Of a stretch of 64,000 nt of DNA, positions 7,146 to 14,965 are shown piece after piece; positions within the stretch are counted from its first letter, which is position 1; each line of letters begins with the position of its first letter. Source of the DNA: Caldithrix abyssi DSM 13497 (lineage in GTDB: Bacteria > Electryoneota > AABM5-125-24 > Hatepunaeales > Hatepunaeaceae); NCBI GenBank assembly GCA_945865405.1, contig CAMBDS010000001.1:62001-126000 (forward strand), given 5' to 3'. Made by a program: the position numbers and the translations under genes. The notes under the pieces were generated by a model that worked only from the letters and a program-made list of their open reading frames with translations, had not been told where the DNA came from and made no database searches.

Positions 7146-9434
7146 ATGAGTCATAAGTTCACCGAAAGGATCATACGGATAATTTGTATGCTGATGATTG
7201 TCTGGCTCAGCGGATCGAAGGAGCTTAATGCTCAACCTGCACAGGACCTATTTGAGCTCTACGACTGGGGCGAAACTCCGGCTGATCTATTTGCCGATGT
7301 TTATCAAACAACAAATGGAGATTACCTGATTTGCGGACAGAGAGTTTACGAGCCTTGGTTACTAAGGGTAGATCGTGACGGAAATAGATTGTGGAGCTAC
7401 ACAGAGTCGGGGGCGAGACTATTTTCTGTCATCGAAGCTGATAACGGCGATGCAGTTTCAACAGGAACGATTGGTGAGGACTTTTTATACGGCGTGATCC
7501 GAGTCGATCAAGAGGGCGAATTATTATGGTCACGATCTTTTGGTGATGGAAGAGGTACCGCTATTATTGAGTTAAAAGAGGGCGACTTTATTGCCTGTGG
7601 TGGTGTGGAGGGACGCGGATATATGAACAGGTTGGACGGCGATGGCCGCCAGATTTGGGGCGTGGGAATCAATTGCCTACTCCTTCAGTCAATGCGAGAA
7701 ACTGATGGCGGAGTAGTGGCAGTTGGACATACAGCAGGTAGTCGTGGATTTGCTGTAAAAGTCGATCTGGAGGGTGATATAGTGTGGTCAAGAATTTATC
7801 CACTTAACGGAGGACGAAACCCTCAATATTTCGCGTCTGTAGTTTCGATCCCGGACGGTTTTGCGATTGGCGGTTTCTATGCAGTTGATCATCAAGGTTT
7901 TTCGATCACCAAGATCAATCCGCAAGGAGAAGTATTGAACCAGGATTTATTGAATCTCGGCGACGGTCAGTATTGGTTCGAATCGATTGATAAGATGTCC
8001 GACGGGGGATTTGTTCTTGCAGGATACACAACTGCGGGATATGATTTTCCTTATATCGTTAGAGTGGATAGGGAAAGCAACATTCTATGGTCTTATGACT
8101 GGGCAGATTCGGTTAATCAGCGCCCCAGACAACGAAACGAACACAATCAGTTGTATAGTGTAATCGTCACAAATGACAATGAAATAACGGCGTGCGGAAC
8201 CATGATGAACATGGACATCAACAAGGCTGGAGATGGTTTTCTGGTGCGGTTTGAACCGGACACTTATGGTCCCATCATTATCTACACTTCTCCTGACGAT
8301 TCAATTATTAATGCCCTTCCCGGTGATTCGATCAGGTTTGTCGTTGTTGCAAGGAGTAGAGATCGACACGAAATTGAATATCAATGGCGGATAGGGGATA
8401 CCGAGCTTGGAACAGATACGGTCGAAACCATACAATTCGATGAATTTGGCGAATTTCCCATCTCCTGCGTAGTTTCGTCTCAAAACGTCTCAGTTGAAGT
8501 TGATTGGGAAGTACATGTCACCGACCTTTTCATCTCCGTCTTCACACCGGATACCCTCAATCTCACTCTCCGGCGAGGTTCGGAAGTCGATTTTGCCATC
8601 GATGAAGTTCGCTACTCACCCGGTGGCGAACCGGAGTACAACTGGACGAAAACTGATCTCAATTCAAATCAGTCCGAAGATTTAGGCCAGAATTCTCACG
8701 CCACAATCGACTTCCCTTGGTCAGGCGATTTCACCGTCGAAGGCAAAGTATCCCGCGACGAGTCGAGTGACAACGTCATCTGGAACGTTGCAGTTCGCGG
8801 CGCGATCTGGGCCTACGTGCCGGAAGCTCTTGCGTTCGACATTGAACCCGAAAGCGTTGTACGCTTCGAGGTTGCGCCGAGCGAGCCGGAGAACGAGTCT
8901 TTAAGCATTCAGTGGCTTGTCGATGGGGAGGTTGCGGCGGAGGATACTGTTGCGCTGGAGTGGAGATTTGGACAGGTTGAAAACCTGTCGTACCAAGTCG
9001 CTGTGGTTGTGGCAGACTCGGTTGAGGCGGATACGGTGACGTGGGACGTGACGGTGCGGGACTTGGGGGTGGGGGAGCAGGAAGAGGTTGGACAGGCAGG
9101 GACGCCTGTCCTCCTGAGTGTCAGTCCGAATCCGTTCAATTCGATGCTGACGATACGGTACGCGGGAGGGCTCGATAAATCGGCCCCTACGCGACTGGCC
9201 ATCTACGACCTTTCTGGCCGCGAGATTGCTGATCTGCCTGACAGGCAGGGACGCCTGTCGTACCGGGCGGGAGGAAAAATTACCCCCCCTACCCCCCCTA
9301 CCCCCCCTGCAATAGCAGGGGGGGATCGCCGGACAGTCGTCTGGAACGCCTCCTCCGTCCCCACCGGAGTCTATCTGGTGCGGCTGGAAAATGGGGGAGA
9401 GGTTGCGACGCGGAAGGTTGTTTTGATGAGGTAG
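7146..9434 (+). CDS. Type IX-sorted secreted beta-propeller-like protein (paralogue 1)
   Basis: About 762 residues from the ATG at 7146; a GTG five codons upstream is also open. An N-terminal signal peptide (IICMLMIVWLSGSKELNAQP) is followed by repeated units of the form DGG..L.G.......V..DG...WS, consistent with a multi-bladed propeller to about residue 380. Ig-like or Y_Y_Y-like modules follow. The C-terminal sorting domain runs from SVSPNPFNSMLTIRY through IYDLSGREIADL to VPTGVYLVRLENG and KVVLMR. The protein should cross the outer membrane by the type IX system and be anchored at the surface. The last 200 codons contain at least four palindromic repeats translated in frame (8971, 9091, 9240, 9301). 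Paralogues lie at 30643, 34939, 47016 and 51557. Ligand unknown. Confidence 0.88.
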   Translation: MSHKFTERIIRIICMLMIVWLSGSKELNAQPAQDLFELYDWGETPADLFADVYQTTNGDYLICGQRVYEPWLLRVDRDGNRLWSYTESGARLFSVIEADNGDAVSTGTIGEDFLYGVIRVDQEGELLWSRSFGDGRGTAIIELKEGDFIACGGVEGRGYMNRLDGDGRQIWGVGINCLLLQSMRETDGGVVAVGHTAGSRGFAVKVDLEGDIVWSRIYPLNGGRNPQYFASVVSIPDGFAIGGFYAVDHQGFSITKINPQGEVLNQDLLNLGDGQYWFESIDKMSDGGFVLAGYTTAGYDFPYIVRVDRESNILWSYDWADSVNQRPRQRNEHNQLYSVIVTNDNEITACGTMMNMDINKAGDGFLVRFEPDTYGPIIIYTSPDDSIINALPGDSIRFVVVARSRDRHEIEYQWRIGDTELGTDTVETIQFDEFGEFPISCVVSSQNVSVEVDWEVHVTDLFISVFTPDTLNLTLRRGSEVDFAIDEVRYSPGGEPEYNWTKTDLNSNQSEDLGQNSHATIDFPWSGDFTVEGKVSRDESSDNVIWNVAVRGAIWAYVPEALAFDIEPESVVRFEVAPSEPENESLSIQWLVDGEVAAEDTVALEWRFGQVENLSYQVAVVVADSVEADTVTWDVTVRDLGVGEQEEVGQAGTPVLLSVSPNPFNSMLTIRYAGGLDKSAPTRLAIYDLSGREIADLPDRQGRLSYRAGGKITPPTPPTPPAIAGGDRRTVVWNASSVPTGVYLVRLENGGEVATRKVVLMR
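8971..8989. repeat. Palindrome gacaggttgaaaacctgtc inside a sorted-protein gene
   Basis: Arms gacaggtt/aacctgtc with a four-base loop, followed by gtacc. It encodes GQVENLSY at a position where the two closest paralogues carry a different palindrome. Confidence 0.75.
9091..9110. repeat. Palindrome gacaggcagggacgcctgtc, first copy
   Basis: Read in frame as GQAGTPV just before the SVSPNPFNS sorting-domain start. The identical 20-mer recurs at 9240-9259 in another reading frame of the same gene. Confidence 0.85.
9240..9259. repeat. Palindrome gacaggcagggacgcctgtc, second copy
   Basis: Identical to 9091-9110 but read in a different frame (DRQGRLS) within the sorting domain, between the YDLSGR strand and the VVWNASS strand. 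Confidence 0.85.
9281..9324. repeat. Poly-C triplet followed by C7-tgcaatagca-G7 palindrome in a gene
   Basis: Three tandem accccccct units lead into a hairpin of seven C and seven G around tgcaatagca. It encodes TPPTPPTPPAIAGGD inside the sorting domain. Related elements lie at 35155-35188, 48716-48750 and 49079-49102, all inside genes. Confidence 0.8.
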
Positions 9435-9478
9435 TGCTTAGTACTTAGTGCTCAGTGCTCAGTACTTAGTGCTCAGTA

Positions 9479-9528
9479 GCTGAAGCAATCTTCAGCACTC
9501 CGAACAAGAGCGGCTTGAAAAGCCGCTC
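9479..9528. repeat. Two adjacent palindromes (gctgaagc type and gagcggct type)
   Basis: gctgaagcaatcttcagc (9479-9496) and gagcggcttgaaaagccgctc (9508-9528). The same two families are adjacent again at about 30425-30477 in the opposite order, so the combination itself recurs. Confidence 0.8.
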
Positions 9529-9581
9529 TCCAAGAGATTGATGCGCGGGCAAGAAATCCAGCCCTTCAAGAGGAAATGTTA

Positions 9582-9605
9582 CTGGCAGACGAGGGCGTCT
9601 GCCAG
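9582..9605. repeat. Palindrome with core ggcagacgagggcgtctgcc
   Basis: The most frequent family in the window, usually followed by cgga. Other copies: 14915-14933, 34816-34839, 38246-38269, 49467-49490, 63328-63351 (inverted) and 63371-63394. All are intergenic. Confidence 0.9.
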
Positions 9606-9657
9606 CGGAATAAGAAGTGCGCGGGCTGAAATCCCGCGCGCCATTTAAAATCAAAAG

Positions 9658-9697
9658 CCGCCGGGACGGCGGCGAAACGTGCCAGCGAGACGCTGGC
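9658..9697. repeat. Double hairpin gccgccgggacggcggc / gccagcgagacgctggc
   Basis: Two hairpins separated by gaaacgt and followed by gttacg. A diverged copy with the same spacing is at 55181-55226, and a rearranged copy at about 48451-48500. The sequence describes itself as a composite unit. Confidence 0.8.
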
Positions 9698-10040
9698 GTT
9701 ACGACAAAAATGAAGATATCCGCCAGTGGGCGGATAGTTCATCACATCGTCGGTAGAATATTTCTAATTATACTGTCGTGTTCTCTCGCATTGGCGCTGG
9801 CGTAACTACGTGGCGCTCAGTCAGTCTTAGTCTGAACCCCCACTTCATCATGACTACCCGGAGTCGCAATGCAGCGATCCGAAGTCTCCAGCCTACCGAC
9901 CAAATCAACATTTCGTCCTCTAAAGTCCTAAAGTCTTTAGTCTGATGCCGAAGATACTGTTCGCCACATCGGACCGTCTTTGAAAATAAGATAATCAACT
10001 TCTAATCAAGCAGTTGTGACCATCGTCACGGGGAAAAACA

Positions 10041-10478
10041 CTACCCGGTCACGTTGTCAACCAAACCACCGGCAATCTTGTCGAGTGCCTCTGGAGAGTC
10101 GTAAAAACCTTCGGAAAGACGACGCTTGATCTCGCCTTGCTGAGCAAGACTCAGCGGCACAGAAGGGATCGCTTCGGGGTCACCAGCAAGCCGGGTAGCT
10201 ATCTGGTCGATAACGTCAGGTTTGTTGTAGAAGCCCTCAGCCAAGCGTTGTTTGGCCTGGGCGACCTTGTCAGCCCGAACGTCAGGGATCGCTTCAAAGA
10301 CGAGTTTTGCGCCTTCAAGCAGGGTTGACTCGACCTGTGCACTCTGGTTGAGCTCGGCACGATCGAGAACAAAGCCGGAAGATTCTGCTGATTGAGTGGC
10401 GGGGGCGACCGAAGTCCTCGAGTTTACGCCTCGATTGGGTTGGACTGCGCCGGGTTGCAAAAGCTCATTGATTTTCAT
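10041..10478 (-). CDS. flgM: FlgM-like anti-sigma-28 factor with a duplicated helical motif
   Basis: 145 residues. The N-terminal half is low-complexity and polar, as expected for the unstructured half of FlgM. The C-terminal half has the FlgM pattern IPDVRADKVAQAKQRLAEGF...VIDQIATRL (about residues 63-99). A second, similar unit follows: GEIKRRLSEGFYDSPEALDKIAGGL (about 114-140). FlgM binds and inhibits the flagellar sigma factor FliA until it is exported through the finished hook. It is the last gene of the flagellar block, downstream of fliS. Typical FlgM is about 90-100 residues with one such motif, so the extra copy is unusual. A GCCGATCA element at 10505-10512 upstream resembles part of a sigma-28 -10 box, but its -35 part is weak. 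Confidence 0.85.
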   Translation of the reverse strand: MKINELLQPGAVQPNRGVNSRTSVAPATQSAESSGFVLDRAELNQSAQVESTLLEGAKLVFEAIPDVRADKVAQAKQRLAEGFYNKPDVIDQIATRLAGDPEAIPSVPLSLAQQGEIKRRLSEGFYDSPEALDKIAGGLVDNVTG

Positions 10479-10563
10479 TGGATTTCCTCGTCGATCTTAA
10501 CAGGTGATCGGCAGGTTGTAGGTGATTATAAAACGAAACCGAAATTAATACGGACCTTCCTGA

Positions 10564-10968
10564 CTAACCGGCAAATGCAACCGAACTCTGGCTGCGGGAC
10601 TCTTTGACGATAGTGCGCCAAGCTTCACGAAGTTGTTCTAAAACGGTAATGGCATTTTCGATGTATTCACGCTTGCCGGTGACGTTGGCCAGCGTTATCT
10701 GCCGTGTGACGAAAGCGTATGCGCTGTCGAGTTGCTTGGCGATTTCTCCGCCGACATCGGGCCTAAGGGTGCGACGCAATTCACCGACGACGCCGAATGC
10801 TTTATTGAGCCACTCGCCTTTGATAGATTTGTCTGGATCGATGAGAGCCTGATCGCCAGCCTTGCAAAATCGAATGGCGGCGTCATACATCATCAAAATA
10901 AGGGTGCCTTGATCGGCTGTCTCGAACTGGACATTCATGTATGATTGGTACGGATTAGGTGCGGACAT
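10564..10968 (-). CDS. fliS: Flagellin export chaperone FliS
   Basis: 134 residues, the usual FliS size. The start NPYQSYMNVQFETADQGTLILMMYDAAIRF matches the conserved YxxxxVxTASPxxLIxMLYDgaIrF pattern, and the rest forms the expected helical bundle. FliS binds the C-terminus of flagellin in the cytoplasm, prevents its polymerisation and delivers it to the export gate. It lies between fliD and flgM, the standard late flagellar order, with 65 bp to fliD. Confidence 0.95.
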   Translation of the reverse strand: MSAPNPYQSYMNVQFETADQGTLILMMYDAAIRFCKAGDQALIDPDKSIKGEWLNKAFGVVGELRRTLRPDVGGEIAKQLDSAYAFVTRQITLANVTGKREYIENAITVLEQLREAWRTIVKESRSQSSVAFAG

Positions 10969-11033
10969 CGCTGACCTCTCACAAGATAATGATTAAATCG
11001 TAAAGTTCAAAATGGGCGGTGCAGTTCTAATGT

Positions 11034-12704
11034 TTAGATTCCCGAGAGGAAGTTGCTCTGGGTCCTTAGCTGCCCAATCAGAGTTTCCATCGCCGAGAAG
11101 CGACGGTTATATGCTTCTTCAACCGTTTTCAGCCTTACTGTCCAGGAATCGATACGATCATCGAGATTCTCTATCGAATCATTAATCCGCTCTTTGGTCA
11201 TCGGGATTCGCCCTTCATCAGGCGCGGTAAACTTGTTAATTTTCGATGTCAGAAGGGAAGCCAGTCCAGTATATATCGTCAGATTTCCGCTAATACTTGA
11301 GGGGCCATCGCCCGGATTGGACAACAACGCGAGCATTCCTTGCACATCGGATTCGGCAGCACCCCCCAGAAGGCTGTTGCCGTGCACGATGGCATTTTCG
11401 CCTCCGATGGTGTTTGTGCCGCCGGTGTCGACGTTGCCTGCGGCGTCATAGGTAATAGTGAAGGCGTACTGCCCGCCGACAGTATCGTCGGAGTGTCCGG
11501 CGACGCTGACGAAGGAGCTGGTGCTGGCTGAATCGAAGACGAAGAGCCGGGCGACAGCCACGGCATCGATATCGAGAGCTTCGTTGAATTTTTCCGTATC
11601 GACCTTGATCGTACCGCCGGTTGAAATTTCGACGCCGACTTCACCGAGACTGCGGAACCTGTCGTCATCGGTAGTGCCGGGGATGTTATTGGCGAGGATT
11701 CCGGTCAATTCGCTACGCAGGGACTTGGCAAAGGAATCGGAAGCGAGCGGTCCTGCGGTACTCGTTTCGGGATTATAAGAAGTAAGTGTGTTGATTGTGC
11801 CGACAACATCGTTGAAAGCTTTAATCAGGGCATCGACTTTCGTCTTGGCGGCGGCTTTATCAAGCGAAATTTCGATCTTTATCGGATCGGTAGCCGATAC
11901 ATCTTTCAGGTTGATCGTGACGCCGGGGATAATATCGGTCACTTCGTTTGAATCGCTTTCGATCCAGGGATTCGCCCAGCCCCATGCCGGATCGGGAAAA
12001 CCATCGACTCGAATTTCGGCGTTCTGGGCTACTTGAGTCTCGTCCCACTCTGCGGCGTCGAACTCTGTGCCAGTACCGAGATCCGTTGGGTTGGGCCCGG
12101 TGTCGATTATTGTGATAATATTATCGGCGCCTGCATCATCACCTGACAGGATGATATGGTAGGCCAATGCGCCTCCACTACCGTCGTTAAGGATGGAAGC
12201 GCCTACGCCTGGATTGTCGGGATCGTTATTGATGAGATTGACCAGATCGGTCAGGGTGGAGCCGGTTGGGATAACGAAGGTGTAGGCTTCACCTGCGTAA
12301 TCGACGGAGAATGACTTGTTGATGCCGGAGCTGTTAACGGGGGTCGTGTCGGCGTCAGCCCAGCCGGTCTTGTGAGCGACAACGTTATTGGTGGCAAGCT
12401 GGTTGACGAGAACGTCGTGAGTACCGGCAATGGCGGTAGAGTCGGCAGTGGCACTCAGGACATCGATATCGGAACTCTTGATCGACTTGACCAGGAGTTC
12501 ATCGGCGCTATCGACTGATTCGGAGGCGCTTTTCAACGCGCCTAGCTTCGACTCGATAGCTCCCCAGTTTGTCAGTTGACTCTGGAAGGTCGTCTTGCGA
12601 GCTTTGAGCGAGTCAACGGGACGGTTCTCAAGATCCATGAGAAGCTTGACCGTATCAGCCCACTGAAGCCCGGACGAAAGTCCTGTGATGTTACCTACCG
12701 GCAT
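11034..12704 (-). CDS. fliD: Flagellar hook-associated protein 2, filament cap FliD
   Basis: 556 residues. The N-terminus (ITGLSSGLQWADTVKLLMDLENRPVDSLKARKTTFQSQLTNWGAI) is the FliD_N domain. The C-terminus (GRIPMTKERINDSIENLDDRIDSWTVRLKTVEEAYNRRFSAMETLIGQLRTQSNFL) is FliD_C. FliD caps the growing filament and assists folding of exported flagellin. The variable middle is rich in G, D and T, with a possible calcium-binding or adhesin-like character that is not resolved here. It lies between fliC and fliS. Confidence 0.95.
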   Translation of the reverse strand: MPVGNITGLSSGLQWADTVKLLMDLENRPVDSLKARKTTFQSQLTNWGAIESKLGALKSASESVDSADELLVKSIKSSDIDVLSATADSTAIAGTHDVLVNQLATNNVVAHKTGWADADTTPVNSSGINKSFSVDYAGEAYTFVIPTGSTLTDLVNLINNDPDNPGVGASILNDGSGGALAYHIILSGDDAGADNIITIIDTGPNPTDLGTGTEFDAAEWDETQVAQNAEIRVDGFPDPAWGWANPWIESDSNEVTDIIPGVTINLKDVSATDPIKIEISLDKAAAKTKVDALIKAFNDVVGTINTLTSYNPETSTAGPLASDSFAKSLRSELTGILANNIPGTTDDDRFRSLGEVGVEISTGGTIKVDTEKFNEALDIDAVAVARLFVFDSASTSSFVSVAGHSDDTVGGQYAFTITYDAAGNVDTGGTNTIGGENAIVHGNSLLGGAAESDVQGMLALLSNPGDGPSSISGNLTIYTGLASLLTSKINKFTAPDEGRIPMTKERINDSIENLDDRIDSWTVRLKTVEEAYNRRFSAMETLIGQLRTQSNFLSGI

Positions 12705-12787
12705 TTTATTTTAGCCTGAGTGTTATCGAAAATTTGGTACATCGGCACAACCCGAACATTTTCCCGCTAACCTCCTAAAATAGTCGA

Positions 12788-12823
12788 CGCGGAACGGGAA
12801 GCGTTACTTGCTCCCGTTCCGCG
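12788..12823 (-). terminator. Transcription terminator hairpin after fliC
   Basis: Perfect 12-bp stem (cgcggaacggga / tcccgttccgcg) with a 12-base loop, 37 bp past the fliC stop. The trailing U-tract on the minus strand is short (tattttagg), so termination may be partial and allow some reading into fliD. Confidence 0.7.
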
Positions 12824-12859
12824 CCATTACGTCGCGAACCGCTTATGAAGCGAGTAGCG

Positions 12860-13693
12860 TTATCCTATCAACTGACCGACCATTGAGGGAACCTGATTCG
12901 CCTGTGCGAGCATCGAGACGCCTGACTGCATCAGGATTTGAGCCCTGGTGAAGTTCGACATTTCTGCAGCAACGTCTGCGTCACGGATCTGGGACTCAGA
13001 CTTGACAGCGTTTTCATGGCTGATCTGCAGATTGAGAACGGTGTTCTGCAAGCGCTCGACATAGGAACCCAACGTTGTGCGTTCGGTGTCCTTGGAGTCG
13101 ATAGCTGTATCGATAGCCGTGATAGCTGCGAGAGCGGCTGTGGTCGTGGTAATACCAGTCGTGCCGAGACCGAGTGAGGATGCGGTCATCGACCTGATGT
13201 TGACATCGTAGTAGTCTTCGCCTGAGACAGCGTAGGTACCGACGTGGAACCGAATGTCTGCCGTCGAGAAGTCACCATTGATAAGGTTGATACCGTTATA
13301 GTTGGTAACTTCAGCGATACGGGTGATTTCGCTCTTGAGAGCCTGGAATTCCGTATCGAGGATTGCGCGGTCGTCATCGGTGACGGAGCCGTTTGCGGCT
13401 TGGACTGACAGAGCGCGTAATCTCACCAATTTCTCATCGATAACGCTCATGGCACCTTCGGCTGTTGAGAGCAGATTGATGTTGTAATTGGCGTTGCGCT
13501 CTGCTTCCTGCATACTTACAATCTGACCGCGGAAGCGCTCAGATATCGCCAGGCCGGCCGGGTCCTCCCACGCGTTGTTGATACGCAACCCGGAACTTAA
13601 GCGATTGACTGCCTGATCCAATTGTCCTTGTGTCTGCCCCAGGTTTCGTTGTGCCGTGAGCGACAGGACGTTATGATTGATTCTCGTGCTCAT
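12860..13693 (-). CDS. fliC: Flagellin FliC
   Basis: 277 residues from the ATG at 13693 (MSTRINHNVLSLTAQRNL). The open frame extends five codons upstream, but the ggagg ribosome site lies directly before this ATG. The N-terminal D0/D1 helices (LDQAVNRLSSGLRINNAWEDPAGLAISERFRGQI) and the C-terminal D1/D0 helices (ESQIRDADVAAEMSNFTRAQILMQSGVSMLAQANQVPSMVGQL) are canonical. The central D2/D3 part is very short, so the filament surface is minimal and any glycans would sit on the small Thr/Ala-rich loop (GITTTTAAL). A sigma-28 type promoter lies upstream. It is the only flagellin in the window. Confidence 0.97.
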   Translation of the reverse strand: MSTRINHNVLSLTAQRNLGQTQGQLDQAVNRLSSGLRINNAWEDPAGLAISERFRGQIVSMQEAERNANYNINLLSTAEGAMSVIDEKLVRLRALSVQAANGSVTDDDRAILDTEFQALKSEITRIAEVTNYNGINLINGDFSTADIRFHVGTYAVSGEDYYDVNIRSMTASSLGLGTTGITTTTAALAAITAIDTAIDSKDTERTTLGSYVERLQNTVLNLQISHENAVKSESQIRDADVAAEMSNFTRAQILMQSGVSMLAQANQVPSMVGQLIG

Positions 13694-13735
13694 TCCTTCT
13701 TCCTCCAAGTTTCCGTAAAACCCCTTGCACCTTAC

Positions 13736-13763
13736 TTATCGTCAGGGGTTGTTAAAAACTTGA
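13736..13763 (-). promoter_or_regulatory. Sigma-28 (FliA) type promoter of fliC
   Basis: On the minus strand, TCAAGTTT, a 12-bp spacer, then GACGATAA; compare the FliA consensus TAAAGTTT-N11-GCCGATAA. Seven of eight bases match in each box. It lies about 43 bp upstream of the fliC start codon. Confidence 0.8.
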
Positions 13764-13860
13764 GCGCGGGAATGAATTCTCACGAAAAAATTCTTAAAAG
13801 CGATGGACGGAACTACGATAAAAACGTTGCTCCGTCGCGCCATCCTATTTCAAGTCATTA

Positions 13861-14241
13861 CTAAACAGACATTTCAAGTAGTCTTGCTGGCGAAGCTCTT
13901 CCCGATCGATAACCAGAAATAAGGGTTCGACCGCGTTGAAGCTCGGCGAGTAACTCCCCGATTTGCTTCTTTGTCGGCTCAAGCAAGCCCAGCAAACGCT
14001 CTTGAATCTCTTTCATCTCTTTCAACGCCGAACCGATCCTTGACATCGTATCGGAATCAACTTCCCGTTCAAAATTCACCATAAGCATCGACAATTCCCG
14101 GGACCCACGATCCAATTTTCTTCCCAAAGTCTGTGCGGTCTGATAGTCACCCCGCTCAATTTCAGCAGCATATCGTCTGGTCAATTCGAGCTGTGCAAAG
14201 ATGAACTCAACCTTCCCTGCCTCATTAGCTCCTGGCGGCAT
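13861..14241 (-). CDS. Small helical protein in the flagellar cluster, unknown (possibly a chaperone)
   Basis: 126 residues, almost entirely amphipathic helix (FAQLELTRRYAAEIERGDYQTAQTLGRKL; IGSALKEMKEIQERLLGLLEPTKKQIGELLAEL). There is no cysteine, signal peptide or membrane segment. Size, helix content and position immediately before fliC would fit a FliT- or FlgN-like export chaperone, but I do not recognise a diagnostic motif. Its start overlaps the end of the preceding unknown gene by 17 bp, so the two are coupled. Annotated as a conserved-context unknown. Confidence 0.65.
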   Translation of the reverse strand: MPPGANEAGKVEFIFAQLELTRRYAAEIERGDYQTAQTLGRKLDRGSRELSMLMVNFEREVDSDTMSRIGSALKEMKEIQERLLGLLEPTKKQIGELLAELQRGRTLISGYRSGRASPARLLEMSV

Positions 14242-14845
14242 ACGCTTCTCTCCAAAGTCTCAATATCTTCTGATGATCCTCGAACTGCGGGATCAGCTCA
14301 TATTCGATCAGATCGGCAAGCAACACCAGGTCGTCTCGCTTGTGTGCCGAGAACATGTCGTCCAAAACAGGCCCAAGCTTTTTCAAGTGCTGGCTCGACG
14401 GTTTCCCGCCAAACGCAATCTCTTCGACATTGATCCCGAGGTTTCTCACGACCATGTCGCTTGTATGGCTAAGAAGCTGTACACCGTCAAGGGTGCGCTG
14501 GTATTGGTCGAGCGCCTTTTCCTGCTCGCCCAGGCGGAAGCTTTCGGCGGTTCTGGCAAGCTCGGTCACCAGCCGTCCGCTGAAATCCTCGAGGGAGTCG
14601 ATCATCTCATTGGCAAGTCCGGGGACGTTGCCGGTTTGGACTTCAAGAAGTTCTATCGACGATCCGGCAACATCGGAGAGATGGCTCCAGTCCTTGCCGG
14701 TGATGTCATCGCCGTTGAGTCTGACTCGTGTGATTCCTACATTGACAGCAGAATCGACTTTGTTGACTGCGGCCATAATCTCTGGAAAAGTAGCTTCCCC
14801 ATGCAAGCCAAGATCGAACGACTTGCCATCTATTGTAACGTTCAT
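14225..14845 (-). CDS. Unknown protein encoded between the glycosyltransferases and fliC
   Basis: 206 residues starting MNVTIDGKSFDLG. The first 80 residues look like a small beta-rich domain (TFPEIMAAVNKV...VGITRVRLNGDDITG). The rest is helical, with a repeating pattern of acidic and leucine residues to the end (LGPVLDDMFSAHKRDDLVLLADLIEYELIPQFEDHQKIL). No signal peptide or membrane segment is seen. It is coupled by overlap to the next unknown gene. Together they occupy the slot where other flagellar loci carry fliW, csrA or flaG, but neither shows those sequences. Possible roles are flagellin export, glycosylation targeting or regulation; none is proven. Confidence 0.65.
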   Translation of the reverse strand: MNVTIDGKSFDLGLHGEATFPEIMAAVNKVDSAVNVGITRVRLNGDDITGKDWSHLSDVAGSSIELLEVQTGNVPGLANEMIDSLEDFSGRLVTELARTAESFRLGEQEKALDQYQRTLDGVQLLSHTSDMVVRNLGINVEEIAFGGKPSSQHLKKLGPVLDDMFSAHKRDDLVLLADLIEYELIPQFEDHQKILRLWREAYAARS

Positions 14846-14914
14846 TTAGTGTCCAGTGTTCTTTTGGTACTGTTAGACTTAAGACTGACAACAGATAATA
14901 GATTTATTGTGGCA

Positions 14915-14933
14915 GGCAGACGAGGGCGTCTGC
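14915..14933. repeat. ggcagacgagggcgtctgc palindrome copy
   Basis: Diverged copy of the family listed at 9582, in the 120-bp gap between a glycosyltransferase and the unknown flagellar gene. Confidence 0.8.
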
Positions 14934-14965
14934 TGCAGAAACTAAAACGGATAAAGCTCTGAGTC

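Larger units (their letters stand above)
9435..10040. other. Intergenic stretch made largely of palindromic repeats, no gene seen
   Basis: About 600 bases between the secreted protein and flgM. In order: a degenerate tandem repeat (9432-9478, unit resembling agtgctcagtacttagtg); gctgaagcaatcttcagc at 9479-9496; gagcggcttgaaaagccgctc at 9508-9528; the ctggcagacg palindrome at 9582-9605; a gcgcggg/cccgcgc hairpin near 9619-9640; gccgccgggacggcggc at 9658-9674; gccagcgagacgctggc at 9681-9697. From 9700 to 10040 I see nothing recognisable. No RNA gene was found. Confidence 0.7.

Noticed and set aside
9432-9478. Possible CRISPR array
   Set aside because: Short degenerate tandem units without spacers of constant length; no cas genes in the window.
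12705-12760. Second sigma-28 promoter before fliD
   Set aside because: GCCGATGT and TTCGATAA are present but neither has a proper -35 partner at 11-12 bp.
14201-14962. 253-codon open frame on the plus strand
   Set aside because: Opposes two minus-strand genes that are coupled and in flagellar context; the minus-strand proteins look more natural.
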